Of a stretch of DNA of 64,000 nt, positions 34,197 through 46,713 are shown piece after piece. How positions within the stretch are numbered: the stretch's first letter is position 1; each line of letters starts with the position of its first letter. The stretch comes from Anisakis pegreffii (taxonomy: Eukaryota; Nematoda; Chromadorea; Rhabditida; Anisakidae): contig JAPYMA010000902.1 in the NCBI GenBank assembly GCA_035041965.1, positions 124,001-188,000 of the forward strand. Reading direction: 5' to 3'. The translations under genes and the position numbers were made by a program. The notes under the pieces were generated by a model, which saw only the letters and a list, made by a program, of their open reading frames with translations, did no database searches and had not been told where the DNA came from.

Positions 34197-36280
34197 AAGA
34201 ATCGCACTGACACACTCTCCCAGTTCATCAACAACCCAAACTAATTTCAATGTTCCAGCCATTCACATAATCTGCAATAATTCGCAGCGACCAGTCAAAT
34301 CAGTTCCTTGTTTTTATTTATTTTGCAAAATTTTTCGCTATCTCTTCGTCTAAACGTTCTCTTCTCACATTCGGAATGTATCTTGAAAATAAGCTCATGT
34401 TGTCAACTTACATACACATTTCCTGTTCCTTGGTCGTCGATTTTTTCAAATTCTTCAAATTGCAACAATTTGTAATATTTGACAAAGATCAGTGCAATTT
34501 AACGACCATAATCGAAAAAAGCAACAATGAACCAACCGCTCACTAACACATAACTTGTTGTAGGATTCAATCAACGAATAACAAATCAATCAAACGACAT
34601 CGAGTTCATAAATATTCTTTTGGAATGTTGATACGAAATGAAGAAAATTGGAAGTGAAAAGCGATGAGGAATGTAAGAATGTGTTGGCGGAAGCGATAGA
34701 AAATGAAGTGTTTTGGGTGATGATTTCCGATAGGCGGAGGGACAGAAGAATGAAAAGAATGAAGCGAATCGAATAAAGCAACAACGAAGAAGGGTCGGCG
34801 GTAGTTGCTTGCTTGGGTGATCATCAGCGATGGATTATTGTTATTAATAACCCCTCTCGATTGTCCCAGATCGACATTCCACAAATTCTCAGTGTCGATA
34901 TTCAGTTGCTCTTCTCATCTCATATTCACATCTGTCTGTAGGCACGTATGCAAAACGCACATCGAATCGCACTTAATTTCATCTTCGAATGCAAATTCAG
35001 GTTTCATTCATTCTTCTATTAAAATTTGTTCGAGCTTTCGCATTTGAAGGTGATTACTTTCTATATTCGCATAAATTCAAACAGTTGAAGCATTCGAAAG
35101 AATCAGTTTGAGTGCTGTTCAGTGATCATTTATAAACTATATTGCCAGATTACTATGCCTTCACTCTCACGGTCTTTATGATCTTTTCTGTTGAAACTCA
35201 TTCCTGTTTCCGATACAAATCTACTTAACGAGATAAAATATTGTTTCAAATGTTTGGTTGTTTGCACTGCTTATTCATTATTTATTCATTAGTTTTAATG
35301 CATGATTCGGTAATGAGTCAATATCAGCGCAAAGGCTTCTCATAATGAGTTTACGCTTATCGTCAAACGGATTGAATGCAACAAACCACTCACACTTACA
35401 TATCAATCACTTCACAACCTCTTACACTGATTCAAAGTCAGTACATCATTCTACTAACGTGTTGATTTTGTTAACGTTCGCAATCGAATAGCAATAAAAA
35501 GATGTGACTAAAAAGTATCGATACAATTAAAAATGAAGATGAGATCACTTTTTTGATGAGGCTCTAGAAGAGGAATGCAAAAAAGATAATAGAATTATTG
35601 GAATGTGGTTTGAACAACAACCAAAATTGCATCAGTCTCATTCGGACTAGATGCAATGCTCACAATAACTAACTACCTCTTCCTGTGTCATTCATTCACA
35701 AATTATTTCCCAACTCGAACGTCAACATTCCAATTCCGCTGCATTTTATCTAACAATAAGCAACTGCACGTCCTTTCTCCTTCAAAAATATCTGTTTATT
35801 TTTAGTAGTCTTATCAAATTGTTGGCATTTCTTATTCAATCACAATCATATCATTACGAGTGCTAAATGCTCAAAGTAAACCCATCTGCACGTTTGCTTT
35901 GCAAACTTAAACAAGCGTGTCAGTCAGACAATACGTCAGCATTTAGGTGAATGATCATGAGCTCTGCGATTCATTCACATGCGATTTGCTTTAAGTTTAC
36001 TTTGTTCTATCTTTGCTCATATCCTTCGCTCACGCTTTTCACCATCACCAACTCAAATTCTTTCTACCCGCATCCGCAAACTCATATTATTAATAGATTA
36101 TTCATTCGGATTGTTGTACTGGTTGCTTAGTCGTCGGTGTTATACGATTTGGTCCGCCCACAAATGATTTAGAGTTGAAGCGATCTCGTTTAGTTTGTGA
36201 GTGGAATGCTTGAAAGACCACAAATTGAATTGCGTTGTGCAACTCGTGCTATAGCCATAATAATAGTAATACTTTTACAG

Positions 36281-36365
36281 TGGATATTCAGGAACCATCT
36301 ATAATACAACTCTATCGCGACAACTCATCTTCTGACGATGCTGATGTCAGTTTCAGGCTATCGAG
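36281..36365 (+). CDS. Exon candidate, possibly a 5' exon of VGLL4
   Basis: Between TTTTACAG (36273-36280) and GTACC the frame reads VDIQEPSIIQLYRDNSSSD and on through DADVSFRLS, ending in phase 2. That phase joins correctly to the exon starting at 38498, whose frame is open through SCLESVSAS into the VGLL4 reading frame. An alternative donor, ATG/GTGAGT, ends the exon at 36378. The link to VGLL4 is an inference from phase only. Confidence 0.4.
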
Positions 36366-38497
36366 GTACCAAAAAATGGTGAGTCATTCACTGCTGCAGT
36401 CAAATTGCCTGTTCCCATAAGAATGTCCTTGACGGCATACTAATCACATCCATCGATGTGTTTTCCATCAGCAAAACATTGATGGCTTATTCGCATTCAC
36501 TAAAACGTACGTACACATGCATGTTCATGTGTGCATTTACCAGTTGAAGTTGCACGGTGCATGTTGTTTGCTTTTTGAATGATCCATTTCTTTGCTGTTC
36601 CTGGCGGAATTTTATCAGTTTGATAAGTGATCCTCATATGTGTCGTCGCATATTCGTACACACCACGTGCTCACTCCTCTAATTCGTACATCTTCTACTG
36701 TTTTTGTAGTATGAGTTGTGATAGGTCTTTTTGTGTGAATGTCTGCATTCTTATAAGGGATGTGCATGAAAATATAGCGTATGATCGTTAATTACCATCT
36801 TCGTTTAAGGTCAACATCTCAATTACGAATCATCCGAATCGATTCATTCAAGCAATTGATATGACATATCAGATCGATAACTCATCTACGGAATGAACAT
36901 CTTAAAAATTTGATACTACGGACATCAGTGTTATGTTGTATCGCATTGCTTTTTATTTAGTTGTAAGATGTGATGTGATGATGTTATGAAACGTTAAGCA
37001 GATCAGAGAATGATAATAAGGGAATTTAATGAGCGTAGATAAAAAGTTTGTATCAAGCGATAAATGGGATTGTGTCGAATCGTTCAGTGCCAAATCGTAT
37101 CGTTTTTACTGTATACACAGCTCGTGTCTTCCTAACACTTATTTCTGGAACAGTAGCTAGATAGAAGTAGATCAGTCATATGATTCAAACCTGCATCATA
37201 CAAACCTCACATTTATAAAAATAAGCTTCACTTACAATATACTAAAATCGTTAATAGTATGAACGGAATATTCATTTCTCTCTCATTGTCAGTCTTTCGA
37301 AACGTTCGTCTTCCGTGAGCGAATATCATCCATATAAAACGTTGAGAAGTGTTTTCCGCTCGTCATTATCGTGTACGTATGTATAATATCTCTTATTCTT
37401 ATGTAATCGTCATCGGAATTTTATATTTATTCAATATATTTCTTTTCGTAGTCCAATAACAACAGTCGAAATGCAAACAGAATTCGATTTCATTCTGTGC
37501 GATCATTTTGAATTGTTTGTTCCTGTTCATTCTACAATATCGAATCACAATCATATCATTTCTGATGCGTCCTTTGATATTTCACACATATATAATATAA
37601 CATTTTCGTTGATCTTTCCCCACATTTAACGATAAATCACTCATTCATTATTCGTTCAATGTGTTCGTCGTTGGCGATGGCAACTGACCGATGTTCGCTC
37701 GGTAAATTCCGACGAATTTCCGTCAGAGATCCGAAATTCGGATTCCGACCGAAGAATTTTGAAATTTAGTTGCAATACCGAATTTCGGAATGTTGAAAGG
37801 TCGATTCGGTCGGATTCTGCTGAAGTGAAATTTTGTTTGGATGCCGTCACTGATGATCATTCAATTTAATCCTTTCATATCCAAAAAGCCGCATTCTTCT
37901 TCTGTCATTAAAGAATTTGGAATGTGAAACTTTCATTTCAGTGTTATCATCATAATTCTATATGCTTCACTGAGTATTTGATCGCGCAACAAATTCATCG
38001 TTCTGCGTATTCCATTCCAGTCACGAGTATTATCGTTTGGGGCATAACTTTAGAGAAGATGTAGGGAGTTGGGGGAGGAGGAAGGATGTGTGTTAATAAA
38101 TAGCTGACTTAAAGGGTTCGTTGTGCCATCAAGTTTTTGTTTGAGAGTGTCACTGTGGTTGGCTGACAAGCACGTTCACAAACACAAATACCGCACGAAT
38201 TCCTCGCATTCCTTTGTGAATTCTTTGCGTTCGTACGGCCTCTCTTTCGTTTCCTTCTTACATGATCACCCCCTCCCGACTTAGTCACCGCTCCTTTTTT
38301 CACTTAGTTTCTTCAGTTGCTCTCTTCCAAAACGCCTTATTCATTCAGTTTCAATTATTAGTTTCGAATATTATTTTCATATTCGCCTCCAATAGCTCAT
38401 TTCAACACTTTGTTATCGTCAAATAACTCAAAATTGATACATTCATCGATAACAACTCACATCAACATCCTATCTGATTAACACATTACGTTTTCAG
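36366..38497. other. Non-coding stretch, intron or intergenic
   Basis: AT-rich, with no coding segment recognised. It contains one MITE copy (37671-37852). It would be an intron if the exon at 36281 belongs to VGLL4. Confidence 0.5.
37671..37852. mobile_element. MITE copy A (TTCCGA-rich family)
   Basis: The right end GGATGCCGTCACTG matches, inverted, the ends of copies B and C. The left end reads GGCGATGGCAAC. The interior is rich in ATTCCGA/TCGGAAT words shared with the other copies (GAATTTCGGAATGTTGAAA). No target duplication is visible at the left end. Confidence 0.7.
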
Positions 38498-38540
38498 TCA
38501 GTTCGCACCGTTTTCGTGCCTCGAATCAGTCTCGGCATCG

Positions 38541-40716
38541 ATGTTGAACACATCCAACGGTTACTGCAACCCGAACACATCAACAAAACGATTATCTACG
38601 AGCAGTGTTGCAACAGCACGAATGACTCTACTAGATGCTTTATCAATAACCGTCTCACAACCATCTTCATCTACCTACATACCAGGCGCAATAATGACGT
38701 TACCCCCTCCCTATTCATCAGTCGCGTCATCACTCCAAAATACCAACTCAATAGTGCCTCCTCCAGCAGCTTATTCTCGGAACGAGAGCAATTCCAAAGT
38801 GAATGGCAGTAAAACGTCAACATCTTCTTATGTTGATACTGACATCGATGTTGTTGGACTAACGGATGAGGCGCGGGATGTGCGTTTGAGTGATGATGAT
38901 GACGACGAGAAATGCGTTCGTGACGATGAGGTTGGTGATAGCGAGTGCTTGTTCGTTTTTTTGTTTATGAGAAACATTTGATTGGTAAACAAAAATTATT
39001 GATAGCTATTAACTCGTCGCTAATCCATTCTTTTAAGCCACTGGATTTATCGATGAAGAAACGAGCGATCAGCAATTGTTCGGCCACGTGCTCTTCATCG
39101 CCGTCGCCGTCGAGTGCTCAACCGCGACCTTCTGTCATCCGGAACGGCTATGGTATGCTGTCAAACGAAATGCTTCGTATCCCATCTTCATACTCCCCCA
39201 CTGAACGTTCAGTACTGATCACAAACAACCTTCCTTGCTCTCATCTCCTCACACGTCAATATCTTCACAAATCGCCCAATACTTCCGTGTTTCATTGAAA
39301 AATTTTCAAGGATGCGATGTGACTCCTCAAATTTGGATTGTGTTTCAGTTGGTCGACATTCAGATATGCGTCGATCTGCGTCATCGGTCACATCTCGTCC
39401 AGCGACTGAGCCCGATGTTTCGGAGCATTTCAGGCGATCCTTGAGCGGCAAGTGGCCCCGACGACAGGCGAATCATTCGCATTATACACCCTTACAGAGC
39501 GATAAAGACAAATTAGCGAACGGTTCGTTGATCTTAATTACTTGACTGAGTTTTCGATCGGAAGTTCAGCTATATAGTAGTAGCAGTCTATCTGGAGATG
39601 CACGTACTTTCGTTTCGTTCACCTTCAGGCTTTGTGATTAATCGCAAAAATGGTCAAACACCATCATCGGCACCCTCTTCATGCAACGCGGCACGTCGAA
39701 GTCCGCCCTCGAGTCCTCCTCAACAAATCATTGTTAACAACTCCGGAATCGAAAGTTAGTTAACTCCAGCACCTTCTGCATAGTGACGGCATCCGAACGA
39801 CGTTCGGTCACGATTCCGACATTCGCATTTCAACCGAACAATTTTGAAATTCGATCGGAACTCCGAATGTTGAAATCACAAAATGTGAATGCGGTCGGAT
39901 TCCAACCGAAGAATTCCGAAACTCCGTAGGAATTCCGAATCGGATTCCGATCGAACTGAAATTTCGTCCGGATGCCATCACTGCTTCCGCATGCCACTCC
40001 TGCTTATCGTTCTAATTGGTTTGCACATAGTAAGAATAGAATTCGAAGCAATGAAAGGCATCTTCTTCATAGAACGATAAGATATTGGCTTCACTGTTCG
40101 TCAATAGTTACGAACAACTTATCAGCAAGAGGCGCGTTCAAAAGGAACGTATCGTAGGCAAATCAATACACTCATTTGAAACTGTTTCATCTCATAACAA
40201 ATATTATTTATCACCACATGTCATGTCGCTTTTTGATGCTCTTTGCAAAAATTTCGATGTAACAATAATTCTCTTATTGCAATATCATCACCACAAATAC
40301 ATATAAACCAATTTACGGTCTCATTCTGTTATGTCCACCAATTTTTGATTCAGCAGATCATTATCGTCATTGTCGAAGTTGTTCATTGCTGGATGATTTT
40401 TAAGTTGATTCTTAAATGAAACGGAATGAGATGTTGTTTTACATGAATATATAAGTGAATAAGATTGGAGTGTAATTAAGAACGAAGTTGCTGTTGTATA
40501 ATGAAGTATGAACAGATAAAGTTTGGTGCAACTAGAGCAACAATGCTTCTTTATAGCGACTTCGGTTTGATAGAAGTGTGCTTATCAAGTCAGATCATGA
40601 GTGATGCGTTGATCTCAATTTATGTTTTACTTTCAGTAGAAGATCACTTCCGGAAGGCGCTTGGAGCCGAGGCGTACGAATTGCTGCGGAAGAGTCGTCA
40701 AACAAATCACTTCTGA
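38541..40716 (+). CDS. VGLL4: VGLL4 homologue (Tondu-domain TEAD cofactor) with a PLDLS motif
   Basis: Exons: (38498)38541-38930, 39038-39152, 39349-39522, 39629-39754, 40637-40716; 885 nt, 294 aa, phases consistent. VGLL4 and fly Tgi are nuclear co-repressors that bind TEAD factors and compete with YAP/Yorkie. The two Tondu motifs are recognisable: VSEHFRRSLSGKW (about residues 192-204; human VEEHFRRSLG) and IEDHFRKALGAEAYELL (from 269; human VDDHFAKALGDTW). PLDLSMKK at 131-138, the first codons of exon 2, fits the PxDLS CtBP-binding consensus and lies where human VGLL4 has PLALTK. An acidic DDDDDE tract precedes it. The length is close to human VGLL4 (about 290 aa), but the spacing between the Tondu motifs is about three times longer because of exon 4. 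ATG 38541 is the first ATG in the exon, though the frame is open upstream. The last intron carries a MITE. Confidence 0.85.
39781..39983. mobile_element. MITE copy B in the last VGLL4 intron, with 8-bp target duplication
   Basis: 203 bp; ends TAGTGACGGCATCCGAAC and (inverted) CAGTGATGGCATCCGGAC. It is flanked by CTTCTGCA (39773-39780) and CTTCCGCA (39984-39991), an 8-bp target duplication with one difference, typical of hAT transposons. The interior has ATTCCGA words. No coding capacity. Confidence 0.85.
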
Positions 40717-42601
40717 GGGAATTGCATGTGCAGTTGTGGCTGAGGTTGATTCTCTGGCTGGTATGTACATTCACGCATGTACTCATCAACTTCAAATTGC
40801 TATTCCGTTTCACATATTTTGCAAACAACAATCACCATTTATCTGCTTTTATTTCATTTCAATGTCGCAATTTTTCGGTCACATATTGCTCAATGAACTG
40901 AAAGTTGCTCAATAATAACCTTTAGTTTTTCCGAAGGGGATTCCTTATTCAGCAAACTTAGGTTTTTGCGACTAGTATTTGAAGAGAAAATACACGTGAA
41001 AATGCGAAAAATTCTAAACTAAAAGTGCAAGCCATCGAAGAGGTGATGCAAGCAGATAAGGTAATCCTCTTACATCACTCAGGCAGCTTGTATTTTTGGT
41101 TCAGTGAAAAAGCTCACTCGAACGACACGACGCAGTCCCAGATACAGATGCTATTCAATGATTGAATAACGCATTAAATGACCCACCCATTCAGTCGCTC
41201 TCACATTGTTGTTTCTCGAAAACAAAAGAATATTCTCGTGAGATCTGTTGTTGAATTGCCACGTTTTCCCACGGAATGAAAATCAATTGTATCGAAGTGA
41301 ATATGCTGAGCAATTCTGCGACTTTCAAACTCCTGCATTATGCCCATTGACCAGCGATATTTAATTCCCTTTACATATCTTGTATGGCTTCTTTTGCTCT
41401 TATCACGTATAGATAGGTCAGATCCTGATCATTTCTATCCTGACTCCTTGAGTCTTAATCAACCGCAAATTTTCCAAATTCGTAGAGAACAAACGGCAAA
41501 CGTCAATCTTCTCAGGACTTTCTTAATTTTTGATCAATCTATCGAAATTCACTGATAAGAGCAAAAAATGTTAGAACGATTTTCATGATGAAGAAAAGTT
41601 ATGCAACAGAAGTATGGAATGCTCGAGTTAATGTCATTTCTTTGTTGTTGATTGTGATTTGTCATCAAATTGTTATGTATTTATGTACACATATATACAG
41701 CGATATTTAATGTGAATAATATTTAAATTCGGATAGCAGTCTCCACATTCTGAACACTTACAACTGAAGTAACAGTTTAGTACAACTTTCAAGCAGCACA
41801 AGTTTAGTAATGTTGCAAACTTTGATTGCATCTCGATTCGATTTTAAAGACTCATGATTGTCACGTTGTAAAACGAGAGTATCGTCAGGCAACTGAAAGC
41901 AAACCTTCAAAACAACTCCTGCCTGACTGCGAGTCACCGAAAGTCTCCAGCAAAAACTGATTATTCTAATAATGCTTTCTTCAGTTCGAAGGTGCATGCT
42001 TACCATATGACACATTTAATCTTAATCTTGTCTAGAGGCGATTCGATTCACCCCTTAAAGAATACGGATGTAACAGATAACAAATAGAATGGGAATGAAA
42101 AAGTGTATTTATTTGCATTCACGTCTAGAAATTGGATATGCTTGAAGTGGTTCTAGTTAGTTGTATGGATAAACGAGGGTGTAATCGACCGACATTTATC
42201 GATTCCAGTTCAGCGATGCCTTCGTTTTGTTGTAATGAATCGAATTCAGTAATATAATATCACATGTGTTCACACGTTCTCATTTGGATACTGCGAATGA
42301 ACGACAAAGCTGTGGCTCACGTCTTTCCTTTCATGCAAATTCTTCTTACAACTTTCTATACACACTAATCGATAAGCATTTCCAGTGTGAATGATTTGTT
42401 GAACAGTTTTTGGTGTTGTGCATGACAGAGTTGGATTGGTGGTGAGGTGTGAGGGCTTCGACGATGACCTGAATTATTTGTGCTGGTATGCTGAAGAGGT
42501 TTCGAACGCTTTTAATGCTTTAATGTTTCAATGCTCAATGATGTACTCGCTCTGAATTACTGTTCCTTCTTGGATGTTATAGTCGAAATATTTTGTATAG
42601 A
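40717..42601. other. Intergenic region with one orphan minus-strand exon candidate
   Basis: AT-rich sequence following VGLL4 and preceding the acetyltransferase. Apart from the candidate at 41762-41926, no coding segment, RNA gene or repeat was recognised. Confidence 0.5.
41762..41926 (-). CDS. Orphan exon candidate
   Basis: On the minus strand the segment lies between CTCGCAG and a perfect donor GTAAGTG, and is open in one frame: QAGVVLKVCFQLPDDTLVLQ, then RDNHESLKSNRDAIKVCNIT and KLVLLESCTKLLLQ. The sequence looks like a beta-strand/helix domain, but neither a family nor partner exons were identified. Confidence 0.3.
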
Positions 42602-44250
42602 ATGATGCGACTGCGTAGACTGATCAACTCGGCGTTGTTGACGATCAGCCCAGCGAAGCATTCAAATTTCACATCGATCACTCAACACGCTTTCATTCGA
42701 TCCTTAAGTGACAACAAAGGTTCTGAACTGCCACTTCATGAGCTGTGAATTTTTCCGCTGATTGTTCATTGGCAAGACCAAAAATTACCTCTGCTCAACC
42801 ACTTCCTCATCTACAAACAGTATCAATCGACTTACTTTTAATCGCTAATTTATGCTTTTCTCCGCTGTTAAAGCCATCCATCTCAATCGAAAAGTGTTCC
42901 ATAGGACTGGCATGCGATCATCACAAAACCATATACGCTACACGTAATGAAAGATTTGTGATTAGCCGAGCGACACCTGCCGACACTGAGGAAATTGTGC
43001 AGTTTCTTGCGAATGTTTTCATCAAAACTGAGCCGTTATCAAAGGTAACGTTGCACCAGTCACGGCATCTCGCTGATATTTCATATCCGTCGCAATCCGA
43101 CCGACCTGACTTCTCAACATTTCGACAGTCGGAATTCCGATCGATTATTGTCTTAATCATTCGGTTGGAGTCCGATCGAATTCACATTTCAACATTCCGA
43201 CCTTCGGATTTCCAACCGGCCTTTCGAATTGTGCGATTGGAATCCGAATGTCGGAATTCCGACCAAAATTTTTCGGATTTTTCCGACCGATCGTCAGTCG
43301 GATGCGCTCCTACGTTGCAATATCATTAATGCAATCACAAACTGAATATTTTGACGTTTTTATCGTGATTTTTGGATTTTTTGATCAGACTTTCATGGCA
43401 CTCAAATACAGATCAAATTTATGCCTTCGAAAAGAAAACTGAATTCTAAAGCCATTACGCGATGCACAGTCCACATGAACAATTGCAGGCGTTAAACATG
43501 CAATACGAAGATGTTCACGGAATGATATCTTGCGCCGCTCGACGGTGTATACCATTTGGCTTATCTTATAGAGTGAACGAGCAGAATACAGGCCATCTTG
43601 TGGCAGTGCGATTATTTGGAATCGCACAACGCAACGATCCAATTGAATCACGTGAGTCTTTCATTACTTCACCACAACAATACGTTCTGCTTCTCAGCGA
43701 ATGATTTTGCTTCTGGTCACCGCCTATTAAATTGTTTCTGTTTAGCTCCTCACTGGCTACCACCAAAAGCCAGACTGATCTGGGAATTTTTGGACGAGGC
43801 GAAAAGTGGATTCTGGAGTAAGGTGGATGGAAAAGTGAATCGTGTTATTACGCGAGAGGTGACATCAGTGACAGAAAAACATATGCGTAAAGGGATTGCG
43901 AAGTTCTTGGTGGATCACGGTCTTGACAAAGAGAGTCTCACAGAACTCAGTGTTCAAGGTTTGTTATCTTTGCATATGAACCATGTATAAATACTAATCT
44001 CCATCTATGGACTTGATAGTTTTTCGATAAGGCTCATCTAATCAAGTACATATCACATGCAGGCATAAAAAGTGAGGCGACATCATTGGCCAATCAAGCA
44101 CTCCTCATTAACAGTGGTTATCGAATTGTAAAACAAATCATGCATTCCGATCATTTGGATTCCAATGGTCAACAGATTTTCAAATGTGACGATGGCACTG
44201 ATCGAATCGTGCTCTTCTACAAGGATCTGTTCCTGACTACTCCAAAATGA
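42602..44250 (+). CDS. GNAT-family N-acetyltransferase, arylalkylamine-type, possibly mitochondrial
   Basis: Five exons: 42602-42719, 42905-43044, 43489-43651, 43746-43958, 44063-44250; 822 nt, 273 aa, phases consistent. The fold begins at FVISRATPADTEEIVQFLAN (beta 1-helix 1), continues TEPLSKALNM, GHLVAVRLFGIA, and has the acetyl-CoA loop VTEKHMRKGIAKFLVDHGL, then the late strand ANQALLINSGYRIVKQ. This is the layout of the nematode arylalkylamine acetyltransferase-like group; the substrate is unknown. The first exon (MMRLRRLINSALLTISPAKH, later FIRSLS) is basic and hydroxyl-rich without acids, like a mitochondrial presequence. The acceptor for exon 3 was chosen at 43488 because the upstream one leads to a stop. 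Intron 2 contains MITE copy C. Confidence 0.8.
43056..43311. mobile_element. MITE copy C in intron 2 of the acetyltransferase, with 8-bp target duplication
   Basis: 256 bp flanked by ACGTTGCA at 43048-43055 and 43312-43319, an exact 8-bp target duplication. Ends CCAGTCACGGCATC and (inverted) AGGAGCGCATCC are related to copies A and B; the interior has GGAATTCCGA/TCCGACC words. The open frame passing through it from 42745 is accidental. Confidence 0.85.
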
Positions 44251-44790
44251 GCACATTCTCGTTTGCTACATGCCAGTGGTCTACATTTCATATTAGAGTG
44301 CACTGCGGTACAGTACATAGTGCTCCCAGAAAAGTGGTGCACTGCTACGGAATGATCAACTCTCATGATGTGAACTATACGTCCTGAACGTATTATCTAA
44401 TCGGTCTACTGCATTGTTTGGCATTTACTTCAAACTATCAAAACATAGTTGAATGGTATCCAAACATAACAAATGCTCTCTTATCACTGTTCATTTGCTC
44501 GATTATCACAATAACGTTCATTTCGATCATTTGATAATTTTTCGTCACTCGCGGTCATATTCTCTTTAACGGCTAAGTTACCATTGCTTTCACTCGCTGC
44601 TGATGTTGTTATTGTTGATGATCTCGTCGATGTTGCATCCTCATCCCAATCGAAATGCGCGTGCGTGCGGATCCGATGTTCTTTCCGTACCTTTCATTCA
44701 ACACATTAATCAAACGTTCACTCATCAATTTGCTAAGTATAAATTTTTTGTTTTTATCACACCATTTCAATGTAACTGCATTCTTTTATC
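44251..44790. other. Spacer between convergent genes
   Basis: 540 bp between the stop codons of the acetyltransferase (+) and the kinase (-). It must hold both 3' UTRs. No other feature is seen. Confidence 0.6.
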
Positions 44791-46713
44791 TTACATCTCT
44801 CTTGAAGTATTCTTCATTGTTGGCTCGTGAACGAAGCAAATAAACTGACTTGAGTGTACATCTGAATGCAGTTGCTGCTCTTTATAATGACAATAAACGA
44901 ATGAGCATGATCGATCAGTAACCTCGTCAAGTAATCTGCGAAATTCATCGTAATTCGGTTCATCCTGAAACACCAACGCATCGATCATCGAGAGTATATC
45001 GTCGTACTGCCGAGGACAGTCATGCAGCAGTTGCATACGTCCTTCATTCCGTGCCATCTCTTTGGCTGCCTGTACACCGGTTCGTTCTGTAACTCTTAAT
45101 AATGTTAACGAAATCATGCACTCTTCAAATAGAAACAAATGACAAACGAGAGACGTGTCGCCAAGGGAGTGTGCCCCTGGTGATTTCAACCAGAAGATAA
45201 AACCACGATTCCAGATCATCCCTTCGACCGAGATCAAGTCTCTGGTGTGCCTTCAATGAACCGTAACGAGTTGTACCGCGCCAACCCACCTCACCACGCG
45301 ATGCCATATGATTACCGTTCTAAACCAGTATCATATTGTCGCAGTGAATATTGCAGTAGTAAGTGTATTGTGAAGAAAAATTTCTTACCTTGTCTATATA
45401 TTTTTTGGCGAGTCCGAAATCAATTATGAAAATAGTTTTGTGTTGTTGAAATTCTTTGAGTCCAACGGCAAAATTACCTGGTTTTATGTCTCTCGATAGA
45501 TAACCACATCTATAATTGTGTTGGGTAAGCGGATTGCTTGGTTGGTTTCACTCAGGCATATTAATATGCAACCGCGGTTTTGAAGATGTGCTTAGAACTG
45601 TTATTATGTTTCTTTTAATCCTCAGTTGGAAATGAATACCGATGAAGTTCTTCGATAGCCTTGAAACTTTCAATGCCCACTCGTATCGACGTACTCAATG
45701 AGAATCGGCGTTGCAGCTGTTCATTTCGTAATTTATGAAGATCTTTACCCAGAAGTGTTATCACGATAAATACAAAATCTGGTCTTGAAATTCCCTTCAA
45801 ATTCATCGTATTAATTGCTCATCACTGAACGAAATGCAGTTAAGTCACTGCTCAGTTAAAAGTGCATTCTAGATGAGTTCGTCACTTCTTTTTCGGGCAA
45901 AGTCTATTCAGGGTATTTCAGAATGTCACGTAGTCAATAGGACCGTATTAAAAAGTCAGGAACTGCACATTAACTCGATTTTGGTATATCCATCGTTTGC
46001 ATTTGTGCACAGCCCTGCAATAGGCACATCACGTATATTGCGTGAGTGTTTTGCGTTTTGCACAGTCCCATTAACAATTATGCATTCTTTTACAGAGCTC
46101 ATTCTCATTCAGGACCTAAGTTGACTACGCGTAGATGCCCGTTGCTGAGGCGTGCACACTTCATCGCATTATACATTCTACTCAAAAGATCACTTATTGG
46201 CACTGCGTGAAACAGATCTCAATGCCCATCACTACACCGTGTTGATGATGTGTAACAGACTGGCTTAATTCATCAGTTAATGATTCTTTCTAAATGAAAA
46301 TCTAATGATAAAAAGTTACGTAATCGAGTAATTCGCAGATATGTTCACATCGGTGTCGTGCAGCTGCTCGCATTACCCTCGCTTCAATGTGCAGCATCGA
46401 TTTACTGTACTTTTCCGTCTTCACAGCAACTCTTCTGAATTGTCACTGACTCATTTTGATGTAATCATTTTTGCATGAGCAATCAACAAGCACTTATAAG
46501 ACTCGTCTTTTGCTAGTATCATAAGAGCGGACGTGATCGCACTAATGAGAAGCTGAGTGATAAATACCTTTCAGCGCAAACACTCTCGAACACAATGCCA
46601 TATCCCCCCTCACCAATAATCTTGATAAGTTTATAAGACTTCGTTTCAGACTTCAATTCAGCATCGATCTGCGGTAATCGGTCCTTTTCTTTTTGTTCGT
46701 TGACTACTGCCAT
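44791..46713 (-). CDS. CK1-family protein kinase, tau-tubulin-kinase-like
   Basis: Minus-strand exons: 46713-46568, 46434-46320, 45794-45640, 45509-45389, 45319-45148, 45086-44791; 1005 nt, 334 aa, phases consistent. It phosphorylates Ser/Thr. Motifs in order: glycine loop [17 protein letters not shown] (catalytic Lys), hinge [17 protein letters not shown], catalytic loop [24 protein letters not shown], and the CK1-type activation segment [31 protein letters not shown] and LPW. The form LSRDIKPGN instead of HRD is normal in the TTBK/TTBL branch, which is greatly expanded in nematodes and often germline or sperm expressed. There is almost no C-terminal extension. The last exon may instead end at a donor after LLDE (GAGGTTACTG), so the final 45 residues are uncertain. 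Confidence 0.85.

Larger units (their letters stand above)
30973..36280. other. Long region with only isolated exon candidates
   Basis: About 5.3 kb where no gene could be assembled. Exon-like pieces are 31743-31792 (+, DGDLPALSLLSAPTNA between an AG and a GTATAG), 33192-33347 (+, 51-codon hydrophobic frame) and 34112-34196 (+, a frame ending KQSEETQKIVIVDD). It also holds hairpin sequence at 31555-31675 and a 23-bp tandem duplication at about 33013-33058. These may be exons of a gene with long introns leading to the VGLL4 locus, or chance. Confidence 0.4.

Noticed and set aside
42745..43329. 194-aa open frame around the acetyltransferase second exon
   Set aside because: It runs through the upstream intron and MITE copy C; only 42905-43044 within it is coding, by motif and splice phase.
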